From Lacticaseibacillus brantae DSM 23927 (lineage in GTDB: Bacteria; Bacillota; Bacilli; Lactobacillales; Lactobacillaceae), in NCBI RefSeq assembly GCF_001436115.1, contig NZ_AYZQ01000001.1:434001-498000 (forward strand): DNA of 64,000 bases, in the 5' to 3' direction. Numbering within the stretch: position 1 is the first letter of the stretch; each line of letters starts with the position of its first letter. The notes under the pieces are model-generated. The model saw nothing but the letters and a program-made list of their open reading frames with translations, did not search any database and had not been told where the DNA came from. The translations under genes were made by a program, and so were the position numbers. This document shows positions 36,427 through 46,049 of the stretch, one piece after another.

Positions 36427-36455
36427 TTGACTATGATAACGGTTACGTGTATGGT
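36427..36455 (+). promoter_or_regulatory. ceo promoter with a cre-like site in the spacer
   Basis: TTGACT (36427-36432), 17-bp spacer, TATGGT (36450-36455). The spacer holds TGATAACGGTTACG (36434-36447), matching the loose cre consensus TGWNANCGNTNWCA at 13 of 14 positions. A CcpA dimer there would block RNA polymerase. An 8-bp inverted repeat ATGGTTGA/TCAACCAT (36451-36458, 36494-36501) follows. Confidence 0.65.
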
Positions 36456-36560
36456 TGAGTTGCGCCTGCCGCTAAGGTAGACCAATAGTGGCATCAACCA
36501 TTGACCATGCCGTCAGGAATAATTATTGTGCCTCAGGGATACCTGAAAGGCTATGAGCAA

Positions 36561-37493
36561 ATGAAGTTAGGCTTTATTAAATCCAATTTTCAAAATGAAC
36601 GGCGCGTACCATTGTTGCCAGAAGACATTCACGATTTTCAAAACGAGATTATCATCGAAAGTGGGTTTGGCGCTAATCTTGAAATCCCGGATTCGGCTTA
36701 CGCGGCTGTTGGTTGCCAAATCCGATCCCGGCAGGCTGTGTTTACTGAATCTGCCGGGATTTTTTCACTCAAAGCCATCCAGCCAAACGACTATCCGAAT
36801 ATTCGAGCAGGTCAAATTATTATTGGGTGGACTCACCCTACTGGCTCCGGTCGCCAGTTCATGACGCAACAAGCTAATCCTAAGCAACTAGTTGTCGTTG
36901 ACCTGGATAACACCACGCCGCGCGTCTACGCCCATCAACAGTCAGTGGCGTTGGATTTACCGAAGGATTTTATTGAGCGCAACAGTTTCTACGCCGGATA
37001 CGCCGGGACGCTCCACGCACTATTGAGTTTTGGATTACTCCCAGAAGACAGTGCAACCTCTGTTGCCATTCTGGGGACTGGCAATGCCGCGCAAGGTGCA
37101 GCCCACGCGATTAGTAAATTTACTAGCCACGTGCGGATGTTTAACCGTCGCACTTTACCGGAATGTCTCGATAATTTAGCCAGCTTTGACATCGTCATCA
37201 ACGGCATCGAAGTTGGAGCTGGTGGGACGCCAATCCTCTCATTAGCCAGTCAGGCTGGATTAAAACCGGGCTGTCTGATTATTGATATTGCAGCTGATGC
37301 CGGCAACGCGGTTCAAGGCAATCACTTTACCTACTTGAACGATCCGATTTATGAAGATCATCACCGCTTCTACTACACAGTTCCCAACGTGCCTAGCTTG
37401 GTGTATCGCAATATTAGTCCTTATCTCAGCCGCCAACTGAGTCATTATATTTTCACACCTGATATCAAACAATTTCAGACCATGACTGCATAA
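36561..37493 (+). CDS. ceo: N5-(carboxyethyl)ornithine synthase
   Basis: 310 residues from MKLGFIKSNF; the frame opens earlier at 36501 but only this ATG matches the family start. It resembles the Lactococcus lactis enzyme, which condenses ornithine (or lysine) with pyruvate using NADPH to give N5-(1-carboxyethyl)ornithine. Seen are NERRVPLLPEDI (with the conserved Arg pair at 14-15), GWTHPTGSGRQF, NSFYAGYAGTLHAL, the dinucleotide motif ILGTGNAAQGA (170-180), and INGIEVGAGGTP. Alanine-dehydrogenase-like fold. The length matches the lactococcal protein (about 313). It stands alone behind a cre-like promoter. Confidence 0.9.
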   Translation: MKLGFIKSNFQNERRVPLLPEDIHDFQNEIIIESGFGANLEIPDSAYAAVGCQIRSRQAVFTESAGIFSLKAIQPNDYPNIRAGQIIIGWTHPTGSGRQFMTQQANPKQLVVVDLDNTTPRVYAHQQSVALDLPKDFIERNSFYAGYAGTLHALLSFGLLPEDSATSVAILGTGNAAQGAAHAISKFTSHVRMFNRRTLPECLDNLASFDIVINGIEVGAGGTPILSLASQAGLKPGCLIIDIAADAGNAVQGNHFTYLNDPIYEDHHRFYYTVPNVPSLVYRNISPYLSRQLSHYIFTPDIKQFQTMTA

Positions 37494-37533
37494 AAAAACG
37501 GGCCAACGATTTTTAATTCGTTGGCTCGTTTTT
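37493..37533. terminator. bidirectional terminator
   Basis: ACGGGCCAACGA ... TCGTTGGCTCGT stem with A and T runs on either side, between the convergent ceo and dnaJ. Confidence 0.9.
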
Positions 37534-38675
37534 TATTTATTAGGGCCTTTAAAAGCGTCTTTAACTTTATCAAACAGACTGCCTTCATGCGGGGTGACAT
37601 CCTCACCACTGGCGGCAGCAAAGGCCATTAAGGCCTCTTTCTGTTTGGCGTTCAGGTTCTTTGGTGTGTTGACTTCAACCGTTACAATCTCATCACCAGT
37701 GCCATTACCGCGCAGTTGTGGCGCCCCTTTCCCACGCAGACGGAACCGTGAGTTGGTTTGCGTGCCGGCTGGAATCTTCAAAGATACCGGCCCATGGACC
37801 GTGTCAACATTGATTTCATCACCTAATGCGGCTTGGGCAAAACTAATCGGTAATTTAAAGTAAATCGTGGCACCATCGCGTTCATATTTATCACTTGGCG
37901 CAACCCGGAAGACGATGAATAAGTCACCATAACCGCCACCATTCGTGCCAGCTTCACCAGCATCTTGCAGCCGCATCTGTTGACCGTCTTCAACACCAGC
38001 AGGGACTTTGACGTCGATTTCGTGGCGTTCTTTTTCATGACCAGTACCGTGGCAAGTTGGGCACTTTTCTTTAATCTCTTTACCAGTACCATGGCAGACG
38101 TCGCAGACTTCACGTGTCATCATGGCGCCAAGTGGGGTATTGCGTTGCACTTCAATGTAGCCACTCCCATGACACTTGTGACAGGTCACAGGGCTGGTGC
38201 CAGGTGCAGCACCACTGCCGCCACAAGTGTGACAGGTAGCTTCGCGATCATAGGCAATCTTAGTGTCCTTGCCAAAAATTGCCTCTTCAAACTTCAAATC
38301 CATCCGATATTGTAGATCGGCACCCTGGCGCGGACCAGCAGGACTAGCCGTTTGGCCGCCACCACCGAAGAACTGACTGAAAATATCTTCAAAACCGCCG
38401 AAGCCTTGACCGCCACCAAAGTCGCTATAACCTTGACCACCGCCGAAGCCCTGTGGGCCATCGGCACTGCCATATTGGTCATACGCGGCCCGCTTTTGGG
38501 GATCAGACAAAACCTCGTAAGCTTCGTTGACGTCTTTAAACTTATCTTCAGCACCTGGTTCGTGATTCAAATCAGGATGGTATTTCTTAGACAATTGCCG
38601 ATAGGCTTTTTTAATTGTTGCGTCGTCGGCGTCTTTAGCGACCCCGAGAATTTCATAATAATCTTTAGATGCCAT
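37533..38675 (-). CDS. dnaJ: chaperone DnaJ
   Basis: 380 residues from [11 protein letters not shown], set by GGAGGAG before the ATG at 38673-38675. Co-chaperone stimulating DnaK ATPase. J domain with HPD ([10 protein letters not shown], about 31-40), Gly/Phe linker, zinc domain with four CxxCxGxG repeats ([32 protein letters not shown]; about 145-210), C-terminal substrate domain. Separated from dnaK by a terminator with an internal promoter. Confidence 0.97.
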   Translation of the reverse strand: MASKDYYEILGVAKDADDATIKKAYRQLSKKYHPDLNHEPGAEDKFKDVNEAYEVLSDPQKRAAYDQYGSADGPQGFGGGQGYSDFGGGQGFGGFEDIFSQFFGGGGQTASPAGPRQGADLQYRMDLKFEEAIFGKDTKIAYDREATCHTCGGSGAAPGTSPVTCHKCHGSGYIEVQRNTPLGAMMTREVCDVCHGTGKEIKEKCPTCHGTGHEKERHEIDVKVPAGVEDGQQMRLQDAGEAGTNGGGYGDLFIVFRVAPSDKYERDGATIYFKLPISFAQAALGDEINVDTVHGPVSLKIPAGTQTNSRFRLRGKGAPQLRGNGTGDEIVTVEVNTPKNLNAKQKEALMAFAAASGEDVTPHEGSLFDKVKDAFKGPNK

Positions 38676-38709
38676 CTGGCTCCTCCTCAAAATCTCTGAA
38701 AGCCCACCT

Positions 38710-38760
38710 AGAATATCATATTTTAACAAAAAAGCCAAAGCCACCCACGCGGCTTTGGCC
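38710..38760 (-). promoter_or_regulatory. dnaK-dnaJ intergenic terminator with nested dnaJ promoter
   Basis: Minus-strand GCCAAAGCC / GGCTTTGGC hairpin plus T6 (38759-38728) can end dnaK transcripts. TTGGCT (38733-38738) in its 3' arm, 17 bp from TATTCT (38710-38715), forms a promoter for dnaJ alone. Confidence 0.7.
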
Positions 38761-38775
38761 TCTTTATCTTAACGA

Positions 38776-40623
38776 TTATTTGTTATCGTTAACGTCCTTA
38801 TACTCACCATCAATGGTGTCGTCATCGGACTTCTTGTCATCAGATGTTGGTTGGGCACCAGCATCACCACCGGCTTGTTGTTGTGCTTGTTGGGCTTGTT
38901 CATACAACTTGACGGTCAGATCTTGAACCACTTCACTCAAAGCATCGCGCTTTGTCTTCATGGCTTCAATATCGTTTTCTTGTTGGGCCTTCTTCAATTC
39001 TTCTTCGGCGTCTTTAGCCTTTTGAATTTCTTCTTCAGAAACCTTGCCGTCAAGATCCTTTAAGGTCTTGTCAGTTTGGAAAATCAACTGATCAACTTCG
39101 TTCTTCAGGTCGACTTCTTCCTTACGAGCTTGGTCAGCAGCTTCATTTTCTTGGGCTTCCTTCATCATACGGTCGATTTCTTCGTCTGAAAGGCCTGATG
39201 AACTCTTGATGGTAATATCTTGTGACTTACCAGTGCCCAAGTCCTTAGCGGAAACTTGCACAATCCCGTTCTTATCAATGTCGAACTTAACTTCGATTTG
39301 AGGAACGCCACGTGGGGCTGCAGGAATGTCTGTGAGTTGGAAGCGGCCTAAGGTCTTGTCGTCAGCAGCCATTGGCCGCTCACCTTGTAAAACATGAATG
39401 TCAACAGCTGGTTGATTATCAGCAGCGGTTGAGAAGACTTGTGACTTGCTGGTAGGAATCGTTGTATTCCGATCAATCAACTTCGTGAAGACACCACCCA
39501 TGGTTTCAATCCCAAGGGACAATGGCGTGACATCAAGTAAGACAACATCCTTCACATCACCAGAGATCACCCCACCTTGGATAGCAGCACCCAAAGCAAC
39601 GGCTTCGTCAGGGTTAATGCTGCGGTCTGGGTCTTTACCAGTCCAGCTCTTAACGGCTTCTTGAACAGCAGGAATCCGAGTTGAACCACCATTTAAGATC
39701 ACCTTATCGATGTCAGCATTGGTTAAGCCTGCATCCTTCAAAGCATTTTCAACTGGAATCTTAGTGCGATCAACCAAGTCTTCGGTCATTTGATCGAACT
39801 TAGCCTTGGTTAAGGTACGTTCCAAGTGTAATGGACCATTAGCGCCGGCAGAAATAAATGGCAAGCTGATTTGAGTTGAAGAAACACCAGATAAGTCCTT
39901 CTTCGCCTTTTCAGCAGCATCCTTTAAACGTTGTAAGGCCATCTTGTCCTTGCTCAGGTCAATGCCGTTTTCGTCCTTAAATTCGGCGACAAGCCAGTCG
40001 ATGATCTTGTTATCAAAGTCATCCCCACCTAAATGAGTATCCCCATTGGTTGAGAGCACTTCAAAGACACCATCACCTAATTGGAGAATGGAAACATCAA
40101 AAGTCCCACCACCCAAGTCATAAACCAGGACAGTTTCATCTTTGTCAGTCTTGTCCAAACCATAAGCCAAAGCACTGGCAGTTGGTTCGTTGATAATCCG
40201 AGAAACATTCAAACCGGCAATCTTACCAGCATCCTTAGTCGCTTGACGTTGGCTATCGTTGAAGTAAGCAGGTACGGTAATGACCGCATCGGTCACTTCT
40301 TCACCTAAATAGTCTTCAGAGAACTTCTTGATGTATTGCAGAATCATCCCAGAAATTTCTTGAGGGGTGTATTCCTTGTCGCCAACCTTAACGGTGTAGC
40401 CAGCTTCACCCATGTGACGCTTGATGGAAGAAATGGTGTCAGGATTCGTAATTGCTTGGCGCTTTGCGACTTCCCCAACTTGAATTTCGCCATCTTTAAA
40501 CGCAACAACAGAAGGAGTCGTACGGTTACCTTCTGGATTTGTAATAATCTTTGGTTCGCCACCTTCAAGCACTGCGACAGCAGAGTTGGTGGTCCCTAAG
40601 TCAATCCCAATAATTTTAGCCAA
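38776..40623 (-). CDS. dnaK: molecular chaperone DnaK (Hsp70)
   Basis: 615 residues. Nucleotide-binding domain (about 1-360) with [35 protein letters not shown] and [12 protein letters not shown]; substrate-binding domain with [12 protein letters not shown]-terminal lid ending in a Gln/Gly/Asp-rich tail. The start is TTG at 40621-40623 behind GAAGG. Third gene of hrcA-grpE-dnaK, induced by heat through HrcA. Confidence 0.98.
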   Translation of the reverse strand: MAKIIGIDLGTTNSAVAVLEGGEPKIITNPEGNRTTPSVVAFKDGEIQVGEVAKRQAITNPDTISSIKRHMGEAGYTVKVGDKEYTPQEISGMILQYIKKFSEDYLGEEVTDAVITVPAYFNDSQRQATKDAGKIAGLNVSRIINEPTASALAYGLDKTDKDETVLVYDLGGGTFDVSILQLGDGVFEVLSTNGDTHLGGDDFDNKIIDWLVAEFKDENGIDLSKDKMALQRLKDAAEKAKKDLSGVSSTQISLPFISAGANGPLHLERTLTKAKFDQMTEDLVDRTKIPVENALKDAGLTNADIDKVILNGGSTRIPAVQEAVKSWTGKDPDRSINPDEAVALGAAIQGGVISGDVKDVVLLDVTPLSLGIETMGGVFTKLIDRNTTIPTSKSQVFSTAADNQPAVDIHVLQGERPMAADDKTLGRFQLTDIPAAPRGVPQIEVKFDIDKNGIVQVSAKDLGTGKSQDITIKSSSGLSDEEIDRMMKEAQENEAADQARKEEVDLKNEVDQLIFQTDKTLKDLDGKVSEEEIQKAKDAEEELKKAQQENDIEAMKTKRDALSEVVQDLTVKLYEQAQQAQQQAGGDAGAQPTSDDKKSDDDTIDGEYKDVNDNK

Positions 40624-40647
40624 TGTTCATACCTTCTTTTTTAAAAA

Positions 40648-41205
40648 TTAGTTTGCAACAACAACCATTGCGGGACGAAGCACACGATCTTTCAATCGGT
40701 AGCCCTTCTGCAAGACCTGCACAACTGTGTTTGCCGGATGAGCATCATCGGCAGGCACAGTTTGGACAGCCTGATGAATCGTTGGATCAAAGGCAGTGTC
40801 ATCACTGGCAATTTCTTCAATCCCGTTCTCCTTCAAGGCTTGTTGCAAGTGAGTGACCACCATTTCAACCCCCTTCTTGAGGGAGTCGGCAGCGTCACCC
40901 GAAACATCAGTTTGGAGCGCTCGTTCGAGGTTATCCAGAACTGGCAAAACAGCGGTGGCCAGTTTCTGACCGTCATATTTAACAAGTTGTTCCCGTTCCT
41001 TCTTGAAACGGTTATTCATATTGGAAATTTCAGCGGCGGCCCGAAGATACTTATCTTCAAACTCATCACGTTGAGCCATCACCTGATCCATCTCAGTTTC
41101 AGATTCATGGACTTCTTCGTCGAGTTCGGCCGTCATCTCATCTAAAATTTCATCTTTCAATGACTTTTTAGGTTCGTCTGATTTCTTTGCTTTGTCTTCA
41201 GCCAT
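40648..41205 (-). CDS. grpE: nucleotide exchange factor GrpE
   Basis: 185 residues. Acidic and Lys-rich N-terminal 45, long coiled coil (about 50-105), then the beta domain with YxLxDRVLRPAMV near the end (GYRLKDRVLRPAMVVV). Releases ADP from DnaK. SD AAGGAGG. Between hrcA (17 bp upstream) and dnaK (24 bp downstream). Confidence 0.97.
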   Translation of the reverse strand: MAEDKAKKSDEPKKSLKDEILDEMTAELDEEVHESETEMDQVMAQRDEFEDKYLRAAAEISNMNNRFKKEREQLVKYDGQKLATAVLPVLDNLERALQTDVSGDAADSLKKGVEMVVTHLQQALKENGIEEIASDDTAFDPTIHQAVQTVPADDAHPANTVVQVLQKGYRLKDRVLRPAMVVVAN

Positions 41206-41222
41206 GATGCCCTCCTTTTTGC

Positions 41223-42263
41223 TTAATCAAAATTCTTATAGTAACTGGTTAAGCGTTTGGCTAACTCAGACCGGAATGCATCGAGCAATCCAATCATGCG
41301 CGAATATGGCATCGCGCTTGGCCCAAGCAAGGCAATCGTACCTGTGCCATGAGCGCCCACATCATAATTCGCAATAATCAGGCTCAAATTCTTCAGGGTG
41401 TCCGGGGTTAATTCGTCTCCAAGCTTGACTTCAATTGGCACGTTGCCAACCGGGCCAAGCAGTTGATTGATGTCACCAGTATCAGCATCAATCATTGATA
41501 ACACAGACTTAAGTTGGTTCATGTCATCCGTGCCGATGAAGTCCATCAGATTCAAGCGACCACCAACATAGAATCGTTCAGAGGCAGCTTGCTTCAAGAC
41601 ATCGCCGAAAATATTCAAGAATCCATCCGGCGTGGTCATATAATGCATCATCAGTTCAGGCACTTCAGATTGCACTTTCTTGGCCACTTCGTTCAGTGGT
41701 AGGCCGACAAGCTTATCGTTCACAATGCGAATGGCCTTCTCGATGGCACTTGAATCAACGTTTGCAGGAAGCGTAAACAGTTGATTCCTAACCGCACCAT
41801 TACTCGTCACCAGGATGGCCATCACTTGCTGGCCCCCCAAAGGAACTAAACGAAACCCAGTCAGCGATACACTTGCGACTTCAGGACCAAGCGAAATCGC
41901 CGTATAATTCGTTAAGTTTGAGAGGATTCGCGCCGATTGCGCCACAATGTCATCAAGTTCATGATAGGTGCCTCCAAAAGCCTGTTGAATCGTTGCTAAA
42001 TCCATCGGCGATGCGGCCGTGGGCTCAATCAAGTGATCCAAATAGAACCGATAGCCTTTGGTAGACGGAACCCGTCCTGAGCTGCTGTGAGTCTTAAGGA
42101 TCAAGCCCGCATCCTCCAGCGCCGCCATATCATTTCTGATAGTGGCAGAACTGACATGGACTGGTAAGCGCGCCATCAAACTCTTCGAGCCAACGGGCTG
42201 ACCAGTCTCTGTCGATTGGCGAATGATCTCTTTCAAAACAAGCAATTGACGTTTTGTTAGCAT
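41223..42263 (-). CDS. hrcA: heat-inducible transcription repressor HrcA
   Basis: 346 residues. N-terminal winged helix (about 1-75, [17 protein letters not shown]), GAF-like dimer region (about 105-345). Binds the CIRCE element and represses the operon; folding is helped by GroE. SD AGAGGTGA. It is first in its operon, so it is autoregulated through CIRCE at 42279-42305. Confidence 0.97.
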   Translation of the reverse strand: MLTKRQLLVLKEIIRQSTETGQPVGSKSLMARLPVHVSSATIRNDMAALEDAGLILKTHSSSGRVPSTKGYRFYLDHLIEPTAASPMDLATIQQAFGGTYHELDDIVAQSARILSNLTNYTAISLGPEVASVSLTGFRLVPLGGQQVMAILVTSNGAVRNQLFTLPANVDSSAIEKAIRIVNDKLVGLPLNEVAKKVQSEVPELMMHYMTTPDGFLNIFGDVLKQAASERFYVGGRLNLMDFIGTDDMNQLKSVLSMIDADTGDINQLLGPVGNVPIEVKLGDELTPDTLKNLSLIIANYDVGAHGTGTIALLGPSAMPYSRMIGLLDAFRSELAKRLTSYYKNFD

Positions 42264-42278
42264 CTAATCACCTCTTTT

Positions 42279-42305
42279 TTAGCACTTATTAAGTGTGAGT
42301 GCTAA
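42279..42305 (-). promoter_or_regulatory. CIRCE operator (HrcA site)
   Basis: Inverted repeat TTAGCACTT-N9-GAGTGCTAA, the canonical 9-9-9 CIRCE with one change (T for C) in one arm. Located between promoter and hrcA start. Confidence 0.95.
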
Positions 42306-42315
42306 CACAACTAAT

Positions 42316-42344
42316 AATATACCAACATCGATTAGCAGTGTCAA
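42316..42344 (-). promoter_or_regulatory. promoter of hrcA-grpE-dnaK
   Basis: Minus-strand TTGACA (42339-42344), 17-bp spacer, TATATT (42316-42321), directly upstream of CIRCE. Confidence 0.88.
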
Positions 42345-42381
42345 TAGTCAATTGCTAATTTCGCCGATGAAAACCGCGTTT

Positions 42382-43554
42382 TTATAGGGCTCCTTCGTCT
42401 AATAGGAATGCCTGGAAAACTTCATTCCCTAAGAATTTACCTTTGTGCGTCAAATGCAACCAGTCGCCCTGGCGAGTCAATAGTCCTTGCTGAGTTAAAT
42501 CAGCTATCACCGGGGCATACAGGTCGTCAATTTGCAAGTGGTATTTCGCTTGAAAGTGCGTGTAACTAACCCCTTGCATCGTCCGCAGCCCCAGGAACAT
42601 TTCTTCTTCAATCTGTTCGCTCAGTGGCACTAAATGATGCTCAATCACTGGCACATGACCTGCGTGCAAAGGACTCAGATACTGTTGGATGGGACCGTAG
42701 TTGTGGTAGCGATCTTTACCAACATAGCCAAACGCCCCTGCACCAAACCCGTAATATTTGTCGTTCCGCCAGTAACCGAGATTATGTTGAGATTCAAACC
42801 CCGGCTTAGCAAAATTGCTAATTTCATATTGTTGGCGACCATGACTAGCCATCAAATCGATGGCGTCTTCATACATATCGGCTTCGACATCTTGTGTAGG
42901 CAACCGTAATTTACCTTGACGCATCAGATTATAGAAAATGGTTTTGCGTTCCAGAATTAATGAATAAGTCGAGTAATGTTCCAAATCCAGTTCCAAGGCC
43001 TTGTGGAGGCTGTTCAAAAAATCGTCGCGATCTTGGTCAGGCAGGCGAAAGATTAAGTCAATCGACAAATTATCAAAGCCGACCTTGCGTGCATTGGCGA
43101 TGGCGGTGTACACATCAGCACTGCGATGAATCCGGCCGATCCGCTTGAGGATGTCATCATTGAACGACTGCACGCCAATCGATAAGCGATTGACGCCGTT
43201 GTCTTTGAGAACTTGGAGTTTGTCGGTATCCTGAAGGTCATTGGGATTCGCTTCAAAGGTGAACTCGCCGCCATCCCACGGCAAAATCTCGCGCATGCCG
43301 GTAATCAAGCGCTCCAGTTGCTTGGGTGAAAGGGTTGTGGGTGTTCCGCCACCGACATAGAGTGTATCCATTTTGGCGACCGGCTTCTCTGCCATCACTA
43401 ACTGCATTTCACGCAACAGCATCTCAACATAGTCATCGACCGGCTGCCCTTCAATAAAGACCTTATTAAAGTCGCAGTAATAACAAATATGTTCACAAAA
43501 CGGAATATGTATGTAAGCCGATGTCGTCGCCGGCACCGTGGTTATCGTGTTCAT
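42382..43554 (-). CDS. hemW: HemW-like radical SAM heme chaperone (annotated often as coproporphyrinogen oxidase)
   Basis: 390 residues. Radical SAM motif CEHICYYCDF near residue 20, YVGGGTPTTLSPKQLE, SIGVQSFNDDILKRIGR, and the HemN_C tail. Lacks the long N-terminal extension of true HemN; HemW binds heme and delivers it to respiratory proteins. In Lactobacillaceae with no heme synthesis the role is unclear. The start overlaps the stop of the macrodomain gene by 4 bp. Confidence 0.93.
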   Translation of the reverse strand: MNTITTVPATTSAYIHIPFCEHICYYCDFNKVFIEGQPVDDYVEMLLREMQLVMAEKPVAKMDTLYVGGGTPTTLSPKQLERLITGMREILPWDGGEFTFEANPNDLQDTDKLQVLKDNGVNRLSIGVQSFNDDILKRIGRIHRSADVYTAIANARKVGFDNLSIDLIFRLPDQDRDDFLNSLHKALELDLEHYSTYSLILERKTIFYNLMRQGKLRLPTQDVEADMYEDAIDLMASHGRQQYEISNFAKPGFESQHNLGYWRNDKYYGFGAGAFGYVGKDRYHNYGPIQQYLSPLHAGHVPVIEHHLVPLSEQIEEEMFLGLRTMQGVSYTHFQAKYHLQIDDLYAPVIADLTQQGLLTRQGDWLHLTHKGKFLGNEVFQAFLLDEGAL

Positions 43555-44042
43555 GCTGTCATCCTTTCTAATTGGGCAAACACTTCAGGCTCAAGTGCCA
43601 CGAAGGTAATCGTAAGTTCTGGGAAATCGTGGGCCACATTAATGGCAATCGCGACTGCCTCTGGAATCGGATAACCATACACACCTGTACTGAGTAACGG
43701 CACAGCAACTGTTCTCAGGGCATGGCGCGTCATCAAATTAAATGCACTGTAGTAAGCACGCCGCAGTAAACCAGCTTCATTAGCGCGACCAGTGTGGTAG
43801 ATTGGTCCGACAGCGTGAATCACATAACTTGCGTTCAACCCAAAAGCTGGTGTCATCACAGCTGTACCAGTGGGCGTCCCGTTAATCGCCAACATGGCTT
43901 GGGCTAATTCAGGCCCCGCAGCGGCGTTAATCGCACCATCCACACCGCCACCTGGAACGAGCCGGCGATTCGCAGCATTAACAATGGCATCCATCCGCTG
44001 CGGCAGTTGGGTAATATCCCCTAGAACAATTTTAATTGCCAT
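43551..44042 (-). CDS. macrodomain ADP-ribose-binding protein (YmdB-like)
   Basis: 163 residues from MAIKIVLGDITQL, set by GGGGAGA and by a TATAAT (44065-44070) that excludes the longer frame. Single macro domain: DAIVNAANRRLVPGGGVDGAI and LLSTGVYGYP loops bind ADP-ribose and allow O-acetyl-ADP-ribose deacetylation. It overlaps hemW by 4 bp, an operon of unclear logic. Confidence 0.93.
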   Translation of the reverse strand: MAIKIVLGDITQLPQRMDAIVNAANRRLVPGGGVDGAINAAAGPELAQAMLAINGTPTGTAVMTPAFGLNASYVIHAVGPIYHTGRANEAGLLRRAYYSAFNLMTRHALRTVAVPLLSTGVYGYPIPEAVAIAINVAHDFPELTITFVALEPEVFAQLERMTA

Positions 44043-44064
44043 GGCTATCTCCCCTTCGCCTTTC

Positions 44065-44070
44065 ATTATA
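44065..44070 (-). promoter_or_regulatory. -10 element of the macrodomain-hemW operon
   Basis: Minus-strand TATAAT 22 bp before the start at 44042; -35 not obvious. Confidence 0.5.
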
Positions 44071-44108
44071 CGCTAGTTGCTTGGGCTTTTTTGTCGGCCT
44101 TAAGCATG

Positions 44109-44144
44109 AAAAAGACTCGCTGGCGATTTTGTGGCCAACGAGTC
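44109..44144 (-). terminator. terminator of truB-ribF
   Basis: Minus-strand GACTCGTTGGC / GCCAGCGAGTC hairpin followed by T5, just 3' of ribF. Confidence 0.88.
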
Positions 44145-44150
44145 AAATAC

Positions 44151-45086
44151 TTATGCATAATAAGTTCGAGTGTCCTGTTCATCTTGCTGCAATTGCGCCA
44201 CGAGTGCATCGGCGCCAGTGAATTTCACTTCGCCGCGCAGATAATGATCCCACTGAACTGTCACTGACTGGCCATATAAATCGCCTGAGAAGTCGAGCAA
44301 GTTAATTTCGACCGTCACTGGTCGGTTTGCACCAAACGTGACGTTGCGCCCAACTGATGCCATGCCTAACCACCAGTTGCCATCAACCAACACTTTGACT
44401 GCATAGATGCCGATGCCTGGTAATCGTTGACCGCGAGTAGTTTCAATGTTTATCGTCGGAAAGCCTAGCGTGCGCCCTCTTGCCTCACCATGAACAACAA
44501 CGCCCGTGGTCCGATATGCATAACCTAGCAGGCCATTGGCTGTATCTATATCCCCGGAATCAAGCGCATCACGAATGCGCGTCGACGAAATTTTTTCACC
44601 GGCTGCATCGTGTTCTGCAACGACTTCAATATCAAAACGCCCGTGAGCATAATCTGGCAGAGTTTGCATATTCGCAACATCGCGCTTGCCATAGGTGTAA
44701 TCGAATCCGGCCACCACCGTGTCCGCATGCAAACCTACCAAGTACTGGTCAACAAAGGCTTGTGGACTCAAAGCTGCAAATTCTGGCGTAAAGTGCACAA
44801 TATAGAACACATCAACCCCAAAGGTCGCCATCAACTCAATTTTGCGTGGTCGGTCGGACAGATATCTGATATCTTCAGGGGCGACATGCCGATAAATAAT
44901 CGCCGGGTGCTGATCAAAGGTCATCACTGCCAAGGGTAATTGTTTGGCTTGCGCAATCTGATAAGCGCGATTAATGACGGCTTGATGGCCGCGATGGACC
45001 CCATCAAAAAAACCCAACGCTAAAACAATCGGCGTTGAGGCAATCGCCTTGGAATCAAGTGGTGGAACAATATCAATTACTTGCAT
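44151..45086 (-). CDS. ribF: bifunctional riboflavin kinase/FMN adenylyltransferase
   Basis: 311 residues. N-terminal nucleotidyltransferase (about 1-180) with GFFDGVHRGHQAVI and the later EKISSTRIRDAL; C-terminal flavokinase (about 185-305) with YRTTGVVVHGEARGRTLGFPTINI. Makes FMN then FAD. It follows truB by 10 bp, the widespread truB-ribF order. Confidence 0.97.
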   Translation of the reverse strand: MQVIDIVPPLDSKAIASTPIVLALGFFDGVHRGHQAVINRAYQIAQAKQLPLAVMTFDQHPAIIYRHVAPEDIRYLSDRPRKIELMATFGVDVFYIVHFTPEFAALSPQAFVDQYLVGLHADTVVAGFDYTYGKRDVANMQTLPDYAHGRFDIEVVAEHDAAGEKISSTRIRDALDSGDIDTANGLLGYAYRTTGVVVHGEARGRTLGFPTINIETTRGQRLPGIGIYAVKVLVDGNWWLGMASVGRNVTFGANRPVTVEINLLDFSGDLYGQSVTVQWDHYLRGEVKFTGADALVAQLQQDEQDTRTYYA

Positions 45087-45096
45087 GAATAATCAC

Positions 45097-46008
45097 CTAA
45101 CTATCAGAATTGGCCGGGCCTGAGTTAGCAAGATACATGGTTTCCGGTCGGTAAAGCCCATTTTGAAACTGATAAATTGCTTTTAATTGCTTGCCATAAA
45201 ACAAAGCGAGTTCTGGTTCACTCTGCTGCAGACGGAGAAATTTGCCATTTTGAACGTCGGCCCATTGACTATCACTTAGATGATAATGAGGGACCTCGGG
45301 ATAAGCAAATTCCACCGGTTGGACAAAATTAGCCAGCGTGTGGTTTTGAATCGCTGCTTCAACCTGCGCCAAACTGATAGTTTGCCCAACGCCAAAGCCG
45401 CCGCTTTGAATTCTGGTAAGATCACTCATGACGGCTGGGACACCCAATAGTTTGCCGGTGTCCACCGCAAGCGTGCGGATGTACGTGCCTTTTGAAACCT
45501 GTGCCTCAAAGCGCACCGTCTGACGACCGTCAGCAAAAACTGGCTCACTAGTGCGTTTGAACTGATAAATAGTGACTTGTCGCTGTGGGCGTTCAACGGG
45601 GTCACCCGCTCTGGCATAATCATAGAGCCGCCGGCCATTCACTTTGACCGCAGAAAACAGCGGCGGAATCTGAGTGATTTCGCCAGTCATTTCAGCAAAA
45701 GCTGTGTCGATTTGGGCGGGCGTAAACGGCTGGTCAAGCGCGACTTCTTCGACAACGTCGCCGTCTAAGTCCTCAGTCGTCGTCGCAAAGCCAAAAGTGA
45801 TTTCGCCGATATAAGTCTTGCCTGCGGTCATCAGCATTGGGACCGCTTTAGTCGCAACGCCTAAGGCAATCGGCAACACCCCGTCAACATTAGGATCTAG
45901 CGTCCCTGAATGCCCGACTCGTTTCATATGCAATAAGCGCCGCAAGCGGCTAACGACATCCGTACTGGTCATGCCTCGTGGTTTGTAAATCGGAAGAATA
46001 CCGTCCAT
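45097..46008 (-). CDS. truB: tRNA pseudouridine55 synthase
   Basis: 303 residues from MDGILPIYKPRGMTSTD, set by the SD GGACGGAG; the longer frame to 46035 reaches into the -10 at 46034-46039. Catalytic Asp motif GHSGTLDPNVDGVLPIA, then RLYDYARAGDPVER and SKGTYIRTLAVD. Forms pseudouridine 55 in the T loop. Operon with ribF. Confidence 0.97.
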   Translation of the reverse strand: MDGILPIYKPRGMTSTDVVSRLRRLLHMKRVGHSGTLDPNVDGVLPIALGVATKAVPMLMTAGKTYIGEITFGFATTTEDLDGDVVEEVALDQPFTPAQIDTAFAEMTGEITQIPPLFSAVKVNGRRLYDYARAGDPVERPQRQVTIYQFKRTSEPVFADGRQTVRFEAQVSKGTYIRTLAVDTGKLLGVPAVMSDLTRIQSGGFGVGQTISLAQVEAAIQNHTLANFVQPVEFAYPEVPHYHLSDSQWADVQNGKFLRLQQSEPELALFYGKQLKAIYQFQNGLYRPETMYLANSGPANSDS

Positions 46009-46033
46009 ATACTCCGTCCTTTCGTTATACGCC

Positions 46034-46039
46034 ATTATA
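46034..46039 (-). promoter_or_regulatory. -10 element of truB-ribF
   Basis: Minus-strand TATAAT about 25 bp before the truB ATG; -35 weak. Confidence 0.5.
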
Positions 46040-46049
46040 GCATAGCAGG

